Below, in pieces: positions 44,684-53,617 of a stretch of DNA of 64,000 bases (its first letter is position 1; each line of letters starts with the position of its first letter). Origin of the DNA: Nitrosomonas marina (GTDB taxonomy: Bacteria > Pseudomonadota > Gammaproteobacteria > Burkholderiales > Nitrosomonadaceae); the NCBI RefSeq assembly GCF_900110145.1, contig NZ_FOCP01000008.1, positions 89,976 to 153,975 of the forward strand, in the 5' to 3' direction. Below the pieces are notes generated by a model. The model saw only the letters and a program-made list of their open reading frames with translations, searched no databases and had not been told where the DNA came from. The position numbers and the translations under genes were made by a program.

Positions 44684-47059
44684 TTAGTGGCAAATCCTTT
44701 CAATTAGCAGTGAAGTAGCTGACTCTTCTGGCATCGGCCTGCCTAGATAATATCCTTGCATGGAATTAACACCGCTTTCCCTAAGAAACAAAAATTCATC
44801 TTCGGTTTCGACACCTTCTGCAAGTGAAACCATACCCAGTCCCTGAGCCAAAGAGACAATAGTTCTTACAATTGTTTGATTCTTTGGTTCATTCGTAATA
44901 TTTCGCACAAATGACTGATCAATTTTCAATTTATCAACTGGAAGATTTTTTAAATAAGTAAGTGAAGAATATCCGGTGCCAAAATCATCAATTGATATAT
45001 AAAATCCACGTTTCTTCAGAATATTGAGTAAATTAATCACATGATTATGATTACCACAGATCGAACTCTCCGTAATTTCTAATTCAATCCAGGCCGGTTT
45101 GCATTCGGTTTCAGTTAAAATATGTTCCAGACGATCCAAAAATAGCAAGTGGTTTAATTGGCGGGACGATACATTGATAGCTATTTTTCGGTTAGATAAA
45201 AGCCCTCTACTGTTCAAATCAACAGCGGCCTTACATCCCTGGTACAACACAAACTCGCCGACTTCAATTATTAGACCAGTTTCTTCTGCAACCGGAATAA
45301 ACTGGCCGGGATGAACCACTTTATCTGGTGTTATCCATCGTACCAAAGCTTCAAAACCAATAAGTTCAGCACTTGCGCCATCAATCTGCGGTTGATAATG
45401 TACCGAGAGAATGTGATTATCCAGCGCTTTCTTCAGGTCTGAGGTAATCATCACTTTATGCTGGACTGCTTGTGTGAACTCGCTTTGATAAAAACTGTAT
45501 GCATTTTTCTCTTGTTTTTTAGCATCAAACATGGCCGTGTCTGCATTCTGGAATAATTCTTCGGGCGTATTAGCATCTTCAGGATAGATTGCAATTCCGA
45601 TACTCACAGTAACGTACACATCAATTGACTCAATACGAATCGGTTGCCTTAACAGAACACGGATTCGTTCAATGTATGATGATATATGGGCTTTTGAAAT
45701 AAAAGAATCCAGAATAATTGCGAATTCATCTCCACCGGTACGCGCAATATAAGCGTCTAAAGGAAATGTTTTTCTCAAAATCCCAGCAATTTTGACAAGC
45801 AATTCATCGCCAAATCGATGACCGTATGAATCGTTAACTATTTTAAACTCGTCAAGGTCCAAGAAAAAGAAGGCAAAGGATTCATTAAGCGAACATTTTG
45901 TGACCAATTGTTTCTTAAGGCTTAATCTATTAGGAAGCGATGTAAGGTTGTCAACGTGCGCTAATTTATCCAGGTTTTTTTTCGCACTTAATATATTTGC
46001 TTCATGACGCTTGTATTCGGTAATGTCGCGCGCAATACTGAATATTCCAAACAAATTTCCATTTTCAGTATAAAGAGGCCCTTTCGTTGTCAAAAAAATC
46101 TTTTCTTCACCATTTTCGAGAAATAAACTCTCTTCATCACTCTGAATACGGCGGGATTCGACAATGGACCGGTCACGCTCAAACAACTTGGACGCCGGCT
46201 TGGGAAGAATAACATCTGCATCGGTAAATCCGATTATTTTGTTTGCTGGCATGCCAAATAAATCTGCCGCACAATGATTAATAAGTATATATCTTCCTTC
46301 AACATCTTTCGCAAAGATCGCATCCGGTGAGCTTTCTACAATTGAATTTAAAAGTGCTTCATGTTGTATCAACTCGAGGTTGATTAGTTTCTGTTCGGTG
46401 ACGTCCTGTATAACCCCCTCGACACGTTCAGTCTTTCCGTTTCGGATAATTGGAATCCCTAATGTTCTCACCCACTTACGATTTCCTTTATGAGTAATCA
46501 TTTCTAATTCGAGCAGGTACGATTTACCATATTCAATGGCTTCTTGCAGTGCACGTTCGATTCTGATTTTGTCGTCTCCGGAAAACACTTCCAGGCCTAC
46601 TTGTACCGGGGTGATTTTACTCGGTTCAAGATCGTAGATTAATGCAACTTCTTCGCTCCAAGTTCCAATCATTGACTGCACATCAAAACCCCACCGGCCA
46701 ATATTGGCAACCTTAACAGTTCGTTCTAAAATTGTTTCAGTATTTTTTAACGATTCTTCCAGCCGTTTTTGATTGGAAAGGGAATCAATATGCTTCTTGT
46801 GATCACTGTAACGAGCATATAATAATCGATAGCTGATAACAAAAAAGAACAGAGCTGAGCACACTACAAATAATAATTCCTTATATTTACCCAGTAGTGC
46901 AAATTCTCCCGGATCTATCAAGATTTTATGGACGAACAAATCAGAACTATGAAACCACATTACTCCAACTATCAGATAGATAAACGCAATCATTAAAGCT
47001 TCTTGTATACTTCGAAAATCCTTTTTGGCCATACGAGTGAAAAATTTAGATTGTTTCAT
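44684..47059 (-). CDS. PAS-GGDEF-EAL cyclic-di-GMP signalling protein
   Basis: A 791-residue membrane-anchored regulator. Two hydrophobic segments at about 20-38 and 58-80 flank a periplasmic loop, followed by two PAS domains (about 110-215 with GRWGFDVQS, and 225-345 with SSPDAIFAKDVEGRYILIN), a GGDEF domain (ARTGGDEFAIILD, near residue 455) and an EAL domain (FEALVRW, DDFGTGYSSLTYLKNLPVDKLKID). Both catalytic signatures look intact, so it may make and break c-di-GMP; the PAS domains presumably sense a redox state or a ligand. The ATG at 47059 is chosen; an in-frame TTG lies 24 bases upstream. It is monocistronic. Confidence 0.9.
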   Translation of the reverse strand: MKQSKFFTRMAKKDFRSIQEALMIAFIYLIVGVMWFHSSDLFVHKILIDPGEFALLGKYKELLFVVCSALFFFVISYRLLYARYSDHKKHIDSLSNQKRLEESLKNTETILERTVKVANIGRWGFDVQSMIGTWSEEVALIYDLEPSKITPVQVGLEVFSGDDKIRIERALQEAIEYGKSYLLELEMITHKGNRKWVRTLGIPIIRNGKTERVEGVIQDVTEQKLINLELIQHEALLNSIVESSPDAIFAKDVEGRYILINHCAADLFGMPANKIIGFTDADVILPKPASKLFERDRSIVESRRIQSDEESLFLENGEEKIFLTTKGPLYTENGNLFGIFSIARDITEYKRHEANILSAKKNLDKLAHVDNLTSLPNRLSLKKQLVTKCSLNESFAFFFLDLDEFKIVNDSYGHRFGDELLVKIAGILRKTFPLDAYIARTGGDEFAIILDSFISKAHISSYIERIRVLLRQPIRIESIDVYVTVSIGIAIYPEDANTPEELFQNADTAMFDAKKQEKNAYSFYQSEFTQAVQHKVMITSDLKKALDNHILSVHYQPQIDGASAELIGFEALVRWITPDKVVHPGQFIPVAEETGLIIEVGEFVLYQGCKAAVDLNSRGLLSNRKIAINVSSRQLNHLLFLDRLEHILTETECKPAWIELEITESSICGNHNHVINLLNILKKRGFYISIDDFGTGYSSLTYLKNLPVDKLKIDQSFVRNITNEPKNQTIVRTIVSLAQGLGMVSLAEGVETEDEFLFLRESGVNSMQGYYLGRPMPEESATSLLIERICH

Positions 47060-47252
47060 GTACCTTATCAATGTATTCAGCAATAAATGAAATTTGAAGT
47101 TTTTTGTTATAAAACCTGTGCATTAGGCTGATAAAAAATACAATTAGTATTGATTAACGCTTATCATTTTGTATCAATCTGCACAAAATCGGATGTAAGA
47201 TTTTCCAACAGATTCTGGTCGATCAAAGCAGCGGCAATTTTGTTCTCGAAAA

Positions 47253-48083
47253 CTATCCTCTCGCTCCGTTCACATAAGCCGCCGTCAATTCATCCCGGGG
47301 TGATTCGAATATATGCCGGCAGCGGCCGAATTCGACGAGATGTCCGGCATGGCCTCTGACCCAGAAGAATGCTGCGTAGTTGGCGATTCGGCGTGCCTGC
47401 GCCAGATTGTGGGTAACGATGACGATGGTGTAACGACCCTGCAAGCTGCAGATCAGATCCTCCACAATGCCGGATGCCATGGGATCAAGTGCGCTGCATG
47501 GTTCATCCATCAGCAGAATTTCCGGATTGAGTGCCAGTGCGCGGGCAATGCACAGACGCTGCTGCTGCCCGCCTGACAGGCTCAGGGCAGAAACGTCGAG
47601 ACGGTCACATACCTCGTTCCACAGACCGACATCCCGTAAAACTGTTTCAGTAATGGCCGCCACTTCCGTTTTTTGTGTGATGCCATGTTCATTGAGTGGT
47701 AGCGCGATATTGCGGCGAATGGACAGCGGGAAAGGTGTAGGTTTCTGAAATACCATACCGATACGCCGCCGCAACGCCTGCACATCGCACTGAGGGTGGT
47801 GAATATTTTGGCTGTCAACCAAAATACGTCCGTCAATGCTGCAGCCCGGAATCAGATCAGTCATGCGGTTTATTGCCGACAGAAAACTGGTTTTTCCGCA
47901 GCCCGACGGACCGATCAACGCAGTAATGCAGCCTTTGAAAATATCCAGCGAAACATTGTCCAGCGCAGCCTGCGTGTTATAGCGCAATGACAGATTGCGC
48001 ACCTGAATAACCGGTTGCGGTTCGCAACAGGGCGGTCCGGCCTCCAACGGCCCAAGGGTAAAGGCGTTCGGGTCGTCGTTCAT
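47253..48083 (-). CDS. pstB: Phosphate ABC transporter ATP-binding protein
   Basis: A 276-residue ABC ATPase. Walker A is GPSGCGKT at 58-65, the signature LSGGQQQR near 172, and Walker B LLMDEPCSALDPMASG. The INRMTDLIPGC and FQKPTPFPLSI segments are diagnostic of PstB. Its start overlaps the pstA stop by four bases (ATGA). The N-terminal roughly 20 residues, including PPCCEP, are longer than usual. Last gene of the pst operon; no phoU follows. Confidence 0.93.
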   Translation of the reverse strand: MNDDPNAFTLGPLEAGPPCCEPQPVIQVRNLSLRYNTQAALDNVSLDIFKGCITALIGPSGCGKTSFLSAINRMTDLIPGCSIDGRILVDSQNIHHPQCDVQALRRRIGMVFQKPTPFPLSIRRNIALPLNEHGITQKTEVAAITETVLRDVGLWNEVCDRLDVSALSLSGGQQQRLCIARALALNPEILLMDEPCSALDPMASGIVEDLICSLQGRYTIVIVTHNLAQARRIANYAAFFWVRGHAGHLVEFGRCRHIFESPRDELTAAYVNGARG

Positions 48084-48934
48084 GTCATGATTTTTTTACG
48101 TTGCAAACCATAAGCCAGCTTCATTGACAGGATATTGATACATAATAACAAACTTACAAGCACCAGCGATGAAGCATACGCCGGACTGTCGCCGCCCGGC
48201 ACATTCATCGACAGATCGAAAATATGCAACGCCAGTGCGCGACCTGAATCCAGCAATGAACCGGGCATACGGTCAACATAACCACTGGTAAACAGCAGCG
48301 CCGCCGTCTCGGCCAGTGCACGTCCGATACCAATTAACAGGCCTGCAGCCAGTGTAGGCGCGGCAGCGGGCAGTATCAAATGAGTCAGCGCCGCCGTTCG
48401 CGACAAACCCAGCGCAGCAGCAGATAACCGGTAAGTGTCGGGTACTGCGCGCAGACCGGCTTCAGCAGTACTTGTCAGAATCGGCAATAGCATGCAGGCC
48501 AGTGTCAACCCGCCGGACAAAATAGAAAAACCAAGTTCCAGGTAAATACTAAAAAAAGCGTGACCAAACAGGCCAAACACAATAGAGGGCACACCCGCCA
48601 ATACGTATAAACTGAAGCGTACAATTCTACCGAAAGTGCTTTCAGCCGGCACAAGCTCTGCCAGCAGCACTGCCGTCGACCATGCCAACGGCACCGAGGC
48701 GACCATGGCCACCAGCAGAATCAGTACGGTAGATACCAGAATCGAAGCAATACCACCCGCCCGCCCGGCATCGGTTGGTGATTCGGTTAGAAATTCCCAG
48801 GAAAGATGTGCCGCGCCGCCATGAACAAGATCAAAAAGCAACCAGAAAAATATCAGGCTGACCAACAGCACCGTCAGGTAAATCAAACCCTGTATCACAC
48901 CATCGCGGAGTTTTTGTTTTACCCGCAGCGACAT
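48080..48934 (-). CDS. pstA: Phosphate ABC transporter permease
   Basis: A 284-residue permease with about six helices. The cytoplasmic EAA-type loop is AALGLSRTAALTHLILPAA, and VPSIVFGLFGHAFF is typical of PstA/PstC permeases. Position between pstC and pstB and the N-terminal charged segment identify it as PstA. It starts four bases after pstC ends. Confidence 0.9.
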   Translation of the reverse strand: MSLRVKQKLRDGVIQGLIYLTVLLVSLIFFWLLFDLVHGGAAHLSWEFLTESPTDAGRAGGIASILVSTVLILLVAMVASVPLAWSTAVLLAELVPAESTFGRIVRFSLYVLAGVPSIVFGLFGHAFFSIYLELGFSILSGGLTLACMLLPILTSTAEAGLRAVPDTYRLSAAALGLSRTAALTHLILPAAAPTLAAGLLIGIGRALAETAALLFTSGYVDRMPGSLLDSGRALALHIFDLSMNVPGGDSPAYASSLVLVSLLLCINILSMKLAYGLQRKKIMT

Positions 48935-48938
48935 CGAT

Positions 48939-49781
48939 CTAAACCTGTTGACGTTTTTCCAGCAAACCGGCCATGGCTGACAACACCATTACCAGCAGCA
49001 TCAGCAGCAAACCGGATACGAACAGAACCGACCGATGATCACCCATGGCATAAGCCATCTCAAGCGCAATATTGGCCGCCAGGGTACGTACCGGGTCAAA
49101 TAGTGATTCAGGATGCTGCACCACATTGCCTGCGACCATCAATACCGCCATAGTTTCCCCGAGTGCACGCGCAGCTGCGAGTATGATTCCGGCCGTGATA
49201 CCGACCCGCGCTGCAGGCAACACAACCCCGGCAATCGTGCCCCAGCGGGACAATCCCAGTGCAGACGCATTTCGAAATAGCTCATCGGGCACCGCTGCAA
49301 GCGCCGCACAGGCGGTTATTGTTATCATCGGCAGAATCATCAGCGTCAGCACCAGTACAGCAGCCAGCAAGCTTGCGCCGGGTGGTTGCCATTCACTGAT
49401 CAAGGGCACCAGTGTCGTCAGTCCCCAGAAACCAAAAACCACCGAGGGAATACCTGCGAGCAATTCAATCAACCGTCTGTAAAGCGACGCCAGGTGCAGT
49501 GGCGCAAAAAACACAATAAACAACGCTGAAGCAAGGCCCAAAGGTGCCCCCAGCGTTATCGCACCAATACTTGCCAGCAATGTGCCGGAGACCATAGGCA
49601 TTAGATTGTAGGCACCCTCGAGCGGATGCCATGATGCATCAGCCATAAATCCGGCAATAGACAGTCCCGTTAAAACAGGCCAGGATTCGATTAACAGAAA
49701 ACAGAAGATCAGCAGCATAACCAGTACGGCAAGCAACGCGCCGGCACGCAGAATTCCGGTCAGAATGCGGTCAGTCTGCAT
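48939..49781 (-). CDS. pstC: Phosphate ABC transporter permease
   Basis: A 280-residue permease partner of PstA with six helices and the conserved GIPSVVFGFWGLTTL and ASALGLSRWGTIAGVVLPAA segments. The ATG at 49781 overlaps the end of pstS by 11 bases; an in-frame TTG 12 bases further up is less likely. It is shorter than E. coli PstC (about 319 residues), mainly at the N-terminus. Confidence 0.88.
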   Translation of the reverse strand: MQTDRILTGILRAGALLAVLVMLLIFCFLLIESWPVLTGLSIAGFMADASWHPLEGAYNLMPMVSGTLLASIGAITLGAPLGLASALFIVFFAPLHLASLYRRLIELLAGIPSVVFGFWGLTTLVPLISEWQPPGASLLAAVLVLTLMILPMITITACAALAAVPDELFRNASALGLSRWGTIAGVVLPAARVGITAGIILAAARALGETMAVLMVAGNVVQHPESLFDPVRTLAANIALEMAYAMGDHRSVLFVSGLLLMLLVMVLSAMAGLLEKRQQV

Positions 49782-50625
49782 CAACCGGAACAAAATGCTG
49801 CGCCTTGATCAAATCCTGAACCTGCGGTGACTGCGCAAATCCGATGAATTGCTTGATCACCCCCTGTGGATCACTTGCGGTTACCAGATTGAGTGGCCGC
49901 GATAACGGAAACGTGCCGTTACGTACATTTTCCACAGTAGCTTCGACACCATCAAGTGCCAGCAGCCGTAAAGACGCACCACGCTGTACCTCGTATTCAG
50001 CCGCGCCGATGGATACGTAACCGATGGCATTGCGGTTGCCCGTTACCGTCTTGATACCCTGCGCATTGTCGCCGATGATGATGTGTGGTTTGATGGCACT
50101 GTTTTTTAGTTGCAGATAATCCAAAAACAGCTCCAGCGTTGAACGCCCTTCTGCCTTGTTCACGACGGTAATACGCGCATCTTTTCCGCCGACATCTCGC
50201 CAGCGCACTATGTCTCCGGTAAAGATACCGGCAATCTGACTCTTATTGAGCGCATTCACCGGATTATCCGCATGCACGAGCAAACTGATGCCGTCCAGCG
50301 CAACAGTATAGGCATGCAGGTCGTTTTCGTCCGGCTTCAGCGGGCGTGACACCATGCCGATATCGGCAATGCGCTTGCGCACATCGTTGATGCCGCGCGA
50401 CGAACCGCCTGTCTGTACGTCGATGCGTACACCGGAAAATTGCATTTCGAAACGCCGTGCAATTTCATTGATCAGGGGGGCAACTGTACTCGAACCGGTC
50501 AATACCAGCCGTTGCGGTCCGGCAATGGCAGCGCCGGACACAGTCCAGATCAATCCGCAAATCGCAATAATTAGTTTTGCTGCAAACAATCGGCTGGCCG
50601 GAAACATTCCAGTCATTGTTATCAT
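49771..50625 (-). CDS. pstS: Phosphate-binding periplasmic protein, PstS family
   Basis: A 284-residue periplasmic binding protein with a signal peptide (about residues 1-35, ending AAIAG). The phosphate-binding loop is TGSSTVAPLI, followed by QTGGSSRGIND and the second phosphate loop KAEGRSTLELFLDYL. It belongs to the shorter PstS subgroup rather than the E. coli type (about 346 residues). It starts four bases after the DUF547 gene ends, and overlaps pstC, so cotranscription is very likely. Confidence 0.88.
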   Translation of the reverse strand: MITMTGMFPASRLFAAKLIIAICGLIWTVSGAAIAGPQRLVLTGSSTVAPLINEIARRFEMQFSGVRIDVQTGGSSRGINDVRKRIADIGMVSRPLKPDENDLHAYTVALDGISLLVHADNPVNALNKSQIAGIFTGDIVRWRDVGGKDARITVVNKAEGRSTLELFLDYLQLKNSAIKPHIIIGDNAQGIKTVTGNRNAIGYVSIGAAEYEVQRGASLRLLALDGVEATVENVRNGTFPLSRPLNLVTASDPQGVIKQFIGFAQSPQVQDLIKAQHFVPVDAD

Positions 50626-50628
50626 ACG

Positions 50629-51438
50629 CTACCGCTTGTCATTTAATTGCCAGTCGTACTCAAGATAACGCACCTTGAAGTGGCCCGATGCAACCACCTG
50701 TCTGTCCTGCTCGTTATCGGTCAGACTGTCTGCGTAATGTGCCAGAAACTGGTTCAGTGAATGCCAGCCCCTCCAGCCACTTTCAAAGTCTTCAGAATAC
50801 CAGTTAAATATTTTAGATATTTCCAGACGCGCAGTCGACGGATTGTAACGATTCCGCGTTCGGTCTTCGAGAAATGCTTTGGTAACGGCTTCCAGTTGCT
50901 GCTCAAGCTTCTGACCGGTGAAAGCCTGGTTCAGCAACGCCGGACAGCCGATCGAAGCGCAATTCACCGCGAAATGGATGCGCGGTTCATTGTAGATACC
51001 GTTTTTGCGGATCATACCGTGTTCAATCTCATCCAGCGAAAGCATTTTTCCAAACAGCGGCACAAATTCCTTTTTCCAGGGGCTACGTAAAAATGAGCCC
51101 AGATCCTTGATTGAATCAAGTTCTGGATAGCGTGTCAGAATCAGCTCTATGGTAAAGGCGTTATAGGCGTTAATCAGAAACGCCAGTTGCTCCGGTTTTT
51201 TCCAGCTTATAAAAGTATGCTCACTGACAGCTGACAAACGCTGCAAATATCGCTGCAGTGTCTGACGATTTTCTAAAAAAGCGAAATAATCGACCTGACT
51301 GGCTCGCCCCTGATTGATCATAACCACATGATCACGCAGCAACTGATCCCAGGCAGTATGGTCGAATCGCTCTGCCCACAGGGAAGACGTCCAGCACAAC
51401 AGCAATACTGTCGAGAAAGTTTTGATTAACCCCGTCAT
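50629..51438 (-). CDS. DUF547 exported protein, first gene of the pst operon
   Basis: A 269-residue protein with a signal peptide (MTGLIKTFSTVLLLCWTSSLWA) and the DUF547 core: EQLAFLINAYNAFTIELIL, LDEIEHGMIRK, PRIHFAVNCASIGCPAL and FNWYSEDF. DUF547 proteins are suspected glutaredoxin-like or cysteine-protease-like folds of unknown function; the conserved H-F-A-V-N-C-A-S-x-x-C segment is intact. The ATG at 51438 is preceded by GGGGAT. Its four-base distance to pstS ties it to phosphate uptake. Confidence 0.85.
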   Translation of the reverse strand: MTGLIKTFSTVLLLCWTSSLWAERFDHTAWDQLLRDHVVMINQGRASQVDYFAFLENRQTLQRYLQRLSAVSEHTFISWKKPEQLAFLINAYNAFTIELILTRYPELDSIKDLGSFLRSPWKKEFVPLFGKMLSLDEIEHGMIRKNGIYNEPRIHFAVNCASIGCPALLNQAFTGQKLEQQLEAVTKAFLEDRTRNRYNPSTARLEISKIFNWYSEDFESGWRGWHSLNQFLAHYADSLTDNEQDRQVVASGHFKVRYLEYDWQLNDKR

Positions 51439-52087
51439 TCTGCAATCCCCAGTTTCATTCAATAACCGGCTATTAGTCGACGTCTTCCGACATTGCTTAC
51501 AATAGCCGATACTGTTCGGAATGTTATAAGCATATTAATTGCAAACGATACAAGCCAACTGTCGCCATACACAGTGGCTCGAACAAAATGCACGTCATGG
51601 TCACAAACACAAGCCATAAGAAGTTCTCTACGGCCATATTATCTGTTAAATCCATGTTATACATTCACGGTATAGCCGTCTGACAATCCGATTAAAGAGA
51701 CAATACCAATAAAAAAACAACACCAGCACACTTGTCCGTTACATCAGTCAAGACACTAATACCTGTCCTGCCGCCGCCGTTTGCCACTCAGATTAACACA
51801 ATTTACTTGAATTATTGTTTATCAATCGTAATACATAAATCCGTGCACAAGGCCACATTATTAACTGTGCATTAACTACCTTCTGTCAGGGGGGAGAAAT
51901 CGATCGAGTATTACCCTGGCTCACACCATTGATCGCAATGACAACGTAGCGGCTGTAGGTAAAACAGTTTTGGGAAATTGCTGAGACCCATTCAACCAGT
52001 AGTATTATGGAATTAAAACAGATTGCAAGACAGGAAAAAACAATTATTCATTGTCGAGTTATTCACATCAATCAAACGAAGTAATTG
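51439..52087. other. Gene-free region upstream of the pst operon
   Basis: About 650 bases between divergent promoterless ends. A 60-codon frame at 51493 lacks support. A PHO-box-type repeat upstream of the DUF547 gene would be expected, but I could not identify one with confidence. No hairpin or repeat stands out. Confidence 0.4.
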
Positions 52088-52912
52088 CTAGGGCCTCAAG
52101 TTAGCATGGATAAATGTTCCCAGCTCATCGATCCATTCTTCGCGCATCGTTATAAAACCATCATTATGGCCGTCCGACAAAGCCAGAAAATACTTTGGCT
52201 CAGCAACCGCCTGGTAGAGACGCTGACCGTGTGAAAATGGCACAATGTCATCATCGGGACTATGTGCCACAAAAACCGGGCAGCTGACAGATTTCAGATA
52301 TGCCAGTGTGTTGTATTCAAAACGAGCAATCAAGCGTACCGGCAAATAAGGATAAATGGTTTCTGCCAGGTCGGGCACCGAGGTAAATGTAGAGGCAAGC
52401 ACCAGTATCGCAGGATTGTTTTGTGCAGCCAACCGGGCAGCTATCGCGCCACCAAGAGACTCTCCATATAGCACCACCTCGTCCGGTTTCACTCCCTTGA
52501 TGCCGGTCAAGTATTGCCAGGCCGCATTGGCATCGGTATAAGTGCCGCTTTCAGAAGGGGCGCCACTACTTTTTCCGTAACCCCGGTAGTCGAAAATCAA
52601 TGTATTCAGGCCAAATGCACGAAACATGGATAGGTAATTGAGCCGGTGTGAAATATTGCCTGCATTTCCATGCAGAAACAACGCTGTGCCTGTTGCATCC
52701 GGAGCCGGGACAAACCAGCCATGCAGGGTTTCACCATCGTCAGTATTAATTTCAACAGTTTCATAGCTCAAACCGATTTGGCCGGGTGTTGCTATCATTT
52801 CCCGTCCGATATGAGGAAAATAAACCAGATGCGATTGCATGAAAAAAATCAGTAAAACAACCACACCATACCCACACCCAAGCAACATAAGCAGATTGAA
52901 TAGCGCTTTCAT
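52088..52912 (-). CDS. Bem46-type alpha/beta hydrolase
   Basis: A 274-residue protein with one N-terminal helix (residues 5-25) anchoring it to the membrane, then an alpha/beta hydrolase core. Visible motifs: FLHGNAGN (oxyanion), DYRGYGKSSG, nucleophile GESLGG (Ser152), catalytic Asp in AHSPDDDIVPF and His in SDGHNDGF. This is the Bem46/YqkD-like family, whose members hydrolyse unknown esters or peptides. It is monocistronic. Confidence 0.85.
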   Translation of the reverse strand: MKALFNLLMLLGCGYGVVVLLIFFMQSHLVYFPHIGREMIATPGQIGLSYETVEINTDDGETLHGWFVPAPDATGTALFLHGNAGNISHRLNYLSMFRAFGLNTLIFDYRGYGKSSGAPSESGTYTDANAAWQYLTGIKGVKPDEVVLYGESLGGAIAARLAAQNNPAILVLASTFTSVPDLAETIYPYLPVRLIARFEYNTLAYLKSVSCPVFVAHSPDDDIVPFSHGQRLYQAVAEPKYFLALSDGHNDGFITMREEWIDELGTFIHANLRP

Positions 52913-53017
52913 CGGTTATACTTTCGATAACGCGGGAATACAGTAGTCTGGAATAAAATCTGGTGGCATTCTATTATGCCGCACATGTCCGGCATCAAAA
53001 AAATGCAATCCGAACGG

Positions 53018-53521
53018 TCACGGCTGGCGCAGATTGATAGTGATGTCCGCGCCTAACCCTTTCGTATTAAATGCAGAATCGCTGAATTTTGGGTATCCCA
53101 TTACCGGTTTGGGATTGTTGGACAAACCAAACGGCTCACCGGGCATCATATTTTGCTGTCGTTTTAATTTACGGTCTGCATCCTTGTCATGATAGACCGA
53201 GACAGCATATGTGCCGTGCTGGTCCAGGTTCATGCACACAAGATGCTGTTCGCCAGTCGCAGGTACACGAATATGACGTTTACGTCCGTGTCTCATCAAA
53301 AAATGATTCGGGTCATCATACAAACCCACAGTCAACATTCCGCCAAAACTGACTCCGTTAACTGTCACCCTGATCTGTGAAATATCCGGATTGCATTCAT
53401 CAGCAGCCTCGTGTGGTTGAATATTCAGCTGTTGTGCAGCCTGTATTGTCGTTGAGGCTGCCAGACCTGGCAACACTACAGCCAGGATTACAATGAAGGT
53501 GTTGTTTTTTAAAATTGTCAT
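53018..53521 (-). CDS. DUF2141 exported protein, copy 2
   Basis: A 167-residue secreted protein with a signal peptide (about residues 1-28, ending TIQAA) and the DUF2141 core QIRVTVNGVSFGG, VGLYDDPNHFL, TYAVSVYHDKDADRKLK and EPFGLSNNP. It is closely similar along its whole mature length to copy 1 at 33832-34356 (over half the positions look identical), ending in the same ITI-x-LRQP. The two are about 19 kb apart on opposite strands, so this is an old duplication rather than a tandem one. Confidence 0.82.
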   Translation of the reverse strand: MTILKNNTFIVILAVVLPGLAASTTIQAAQQLNIQPHEAADECNPDISQIRVTVNGVSFGGMLTVGLYDDPNHFLMRHGRKRHIRVPATGEQHLVCMNLDQHGTYAVSVYHDKDADRKLKRQQNMMPGEPFGLSNNPKPVMGYPKFSDSAFNTKGLGADITINLRQP

Positions 53522-53617
53522 GTCGAATCTTCAAGAATATGCAGTTAAAACCCAGCTCAATCATATCAGATTCCTGTTGACTCTAAAAAACGACGATTCG
53601 CCCCACAGGCATTGCGT

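Noticed and set aside
51439..52087. PHO-box or riboswitch upstream of the pst operon
   Set aside because: No CTGTCAT-type direct repeats or convincing conserved structure could be read there.
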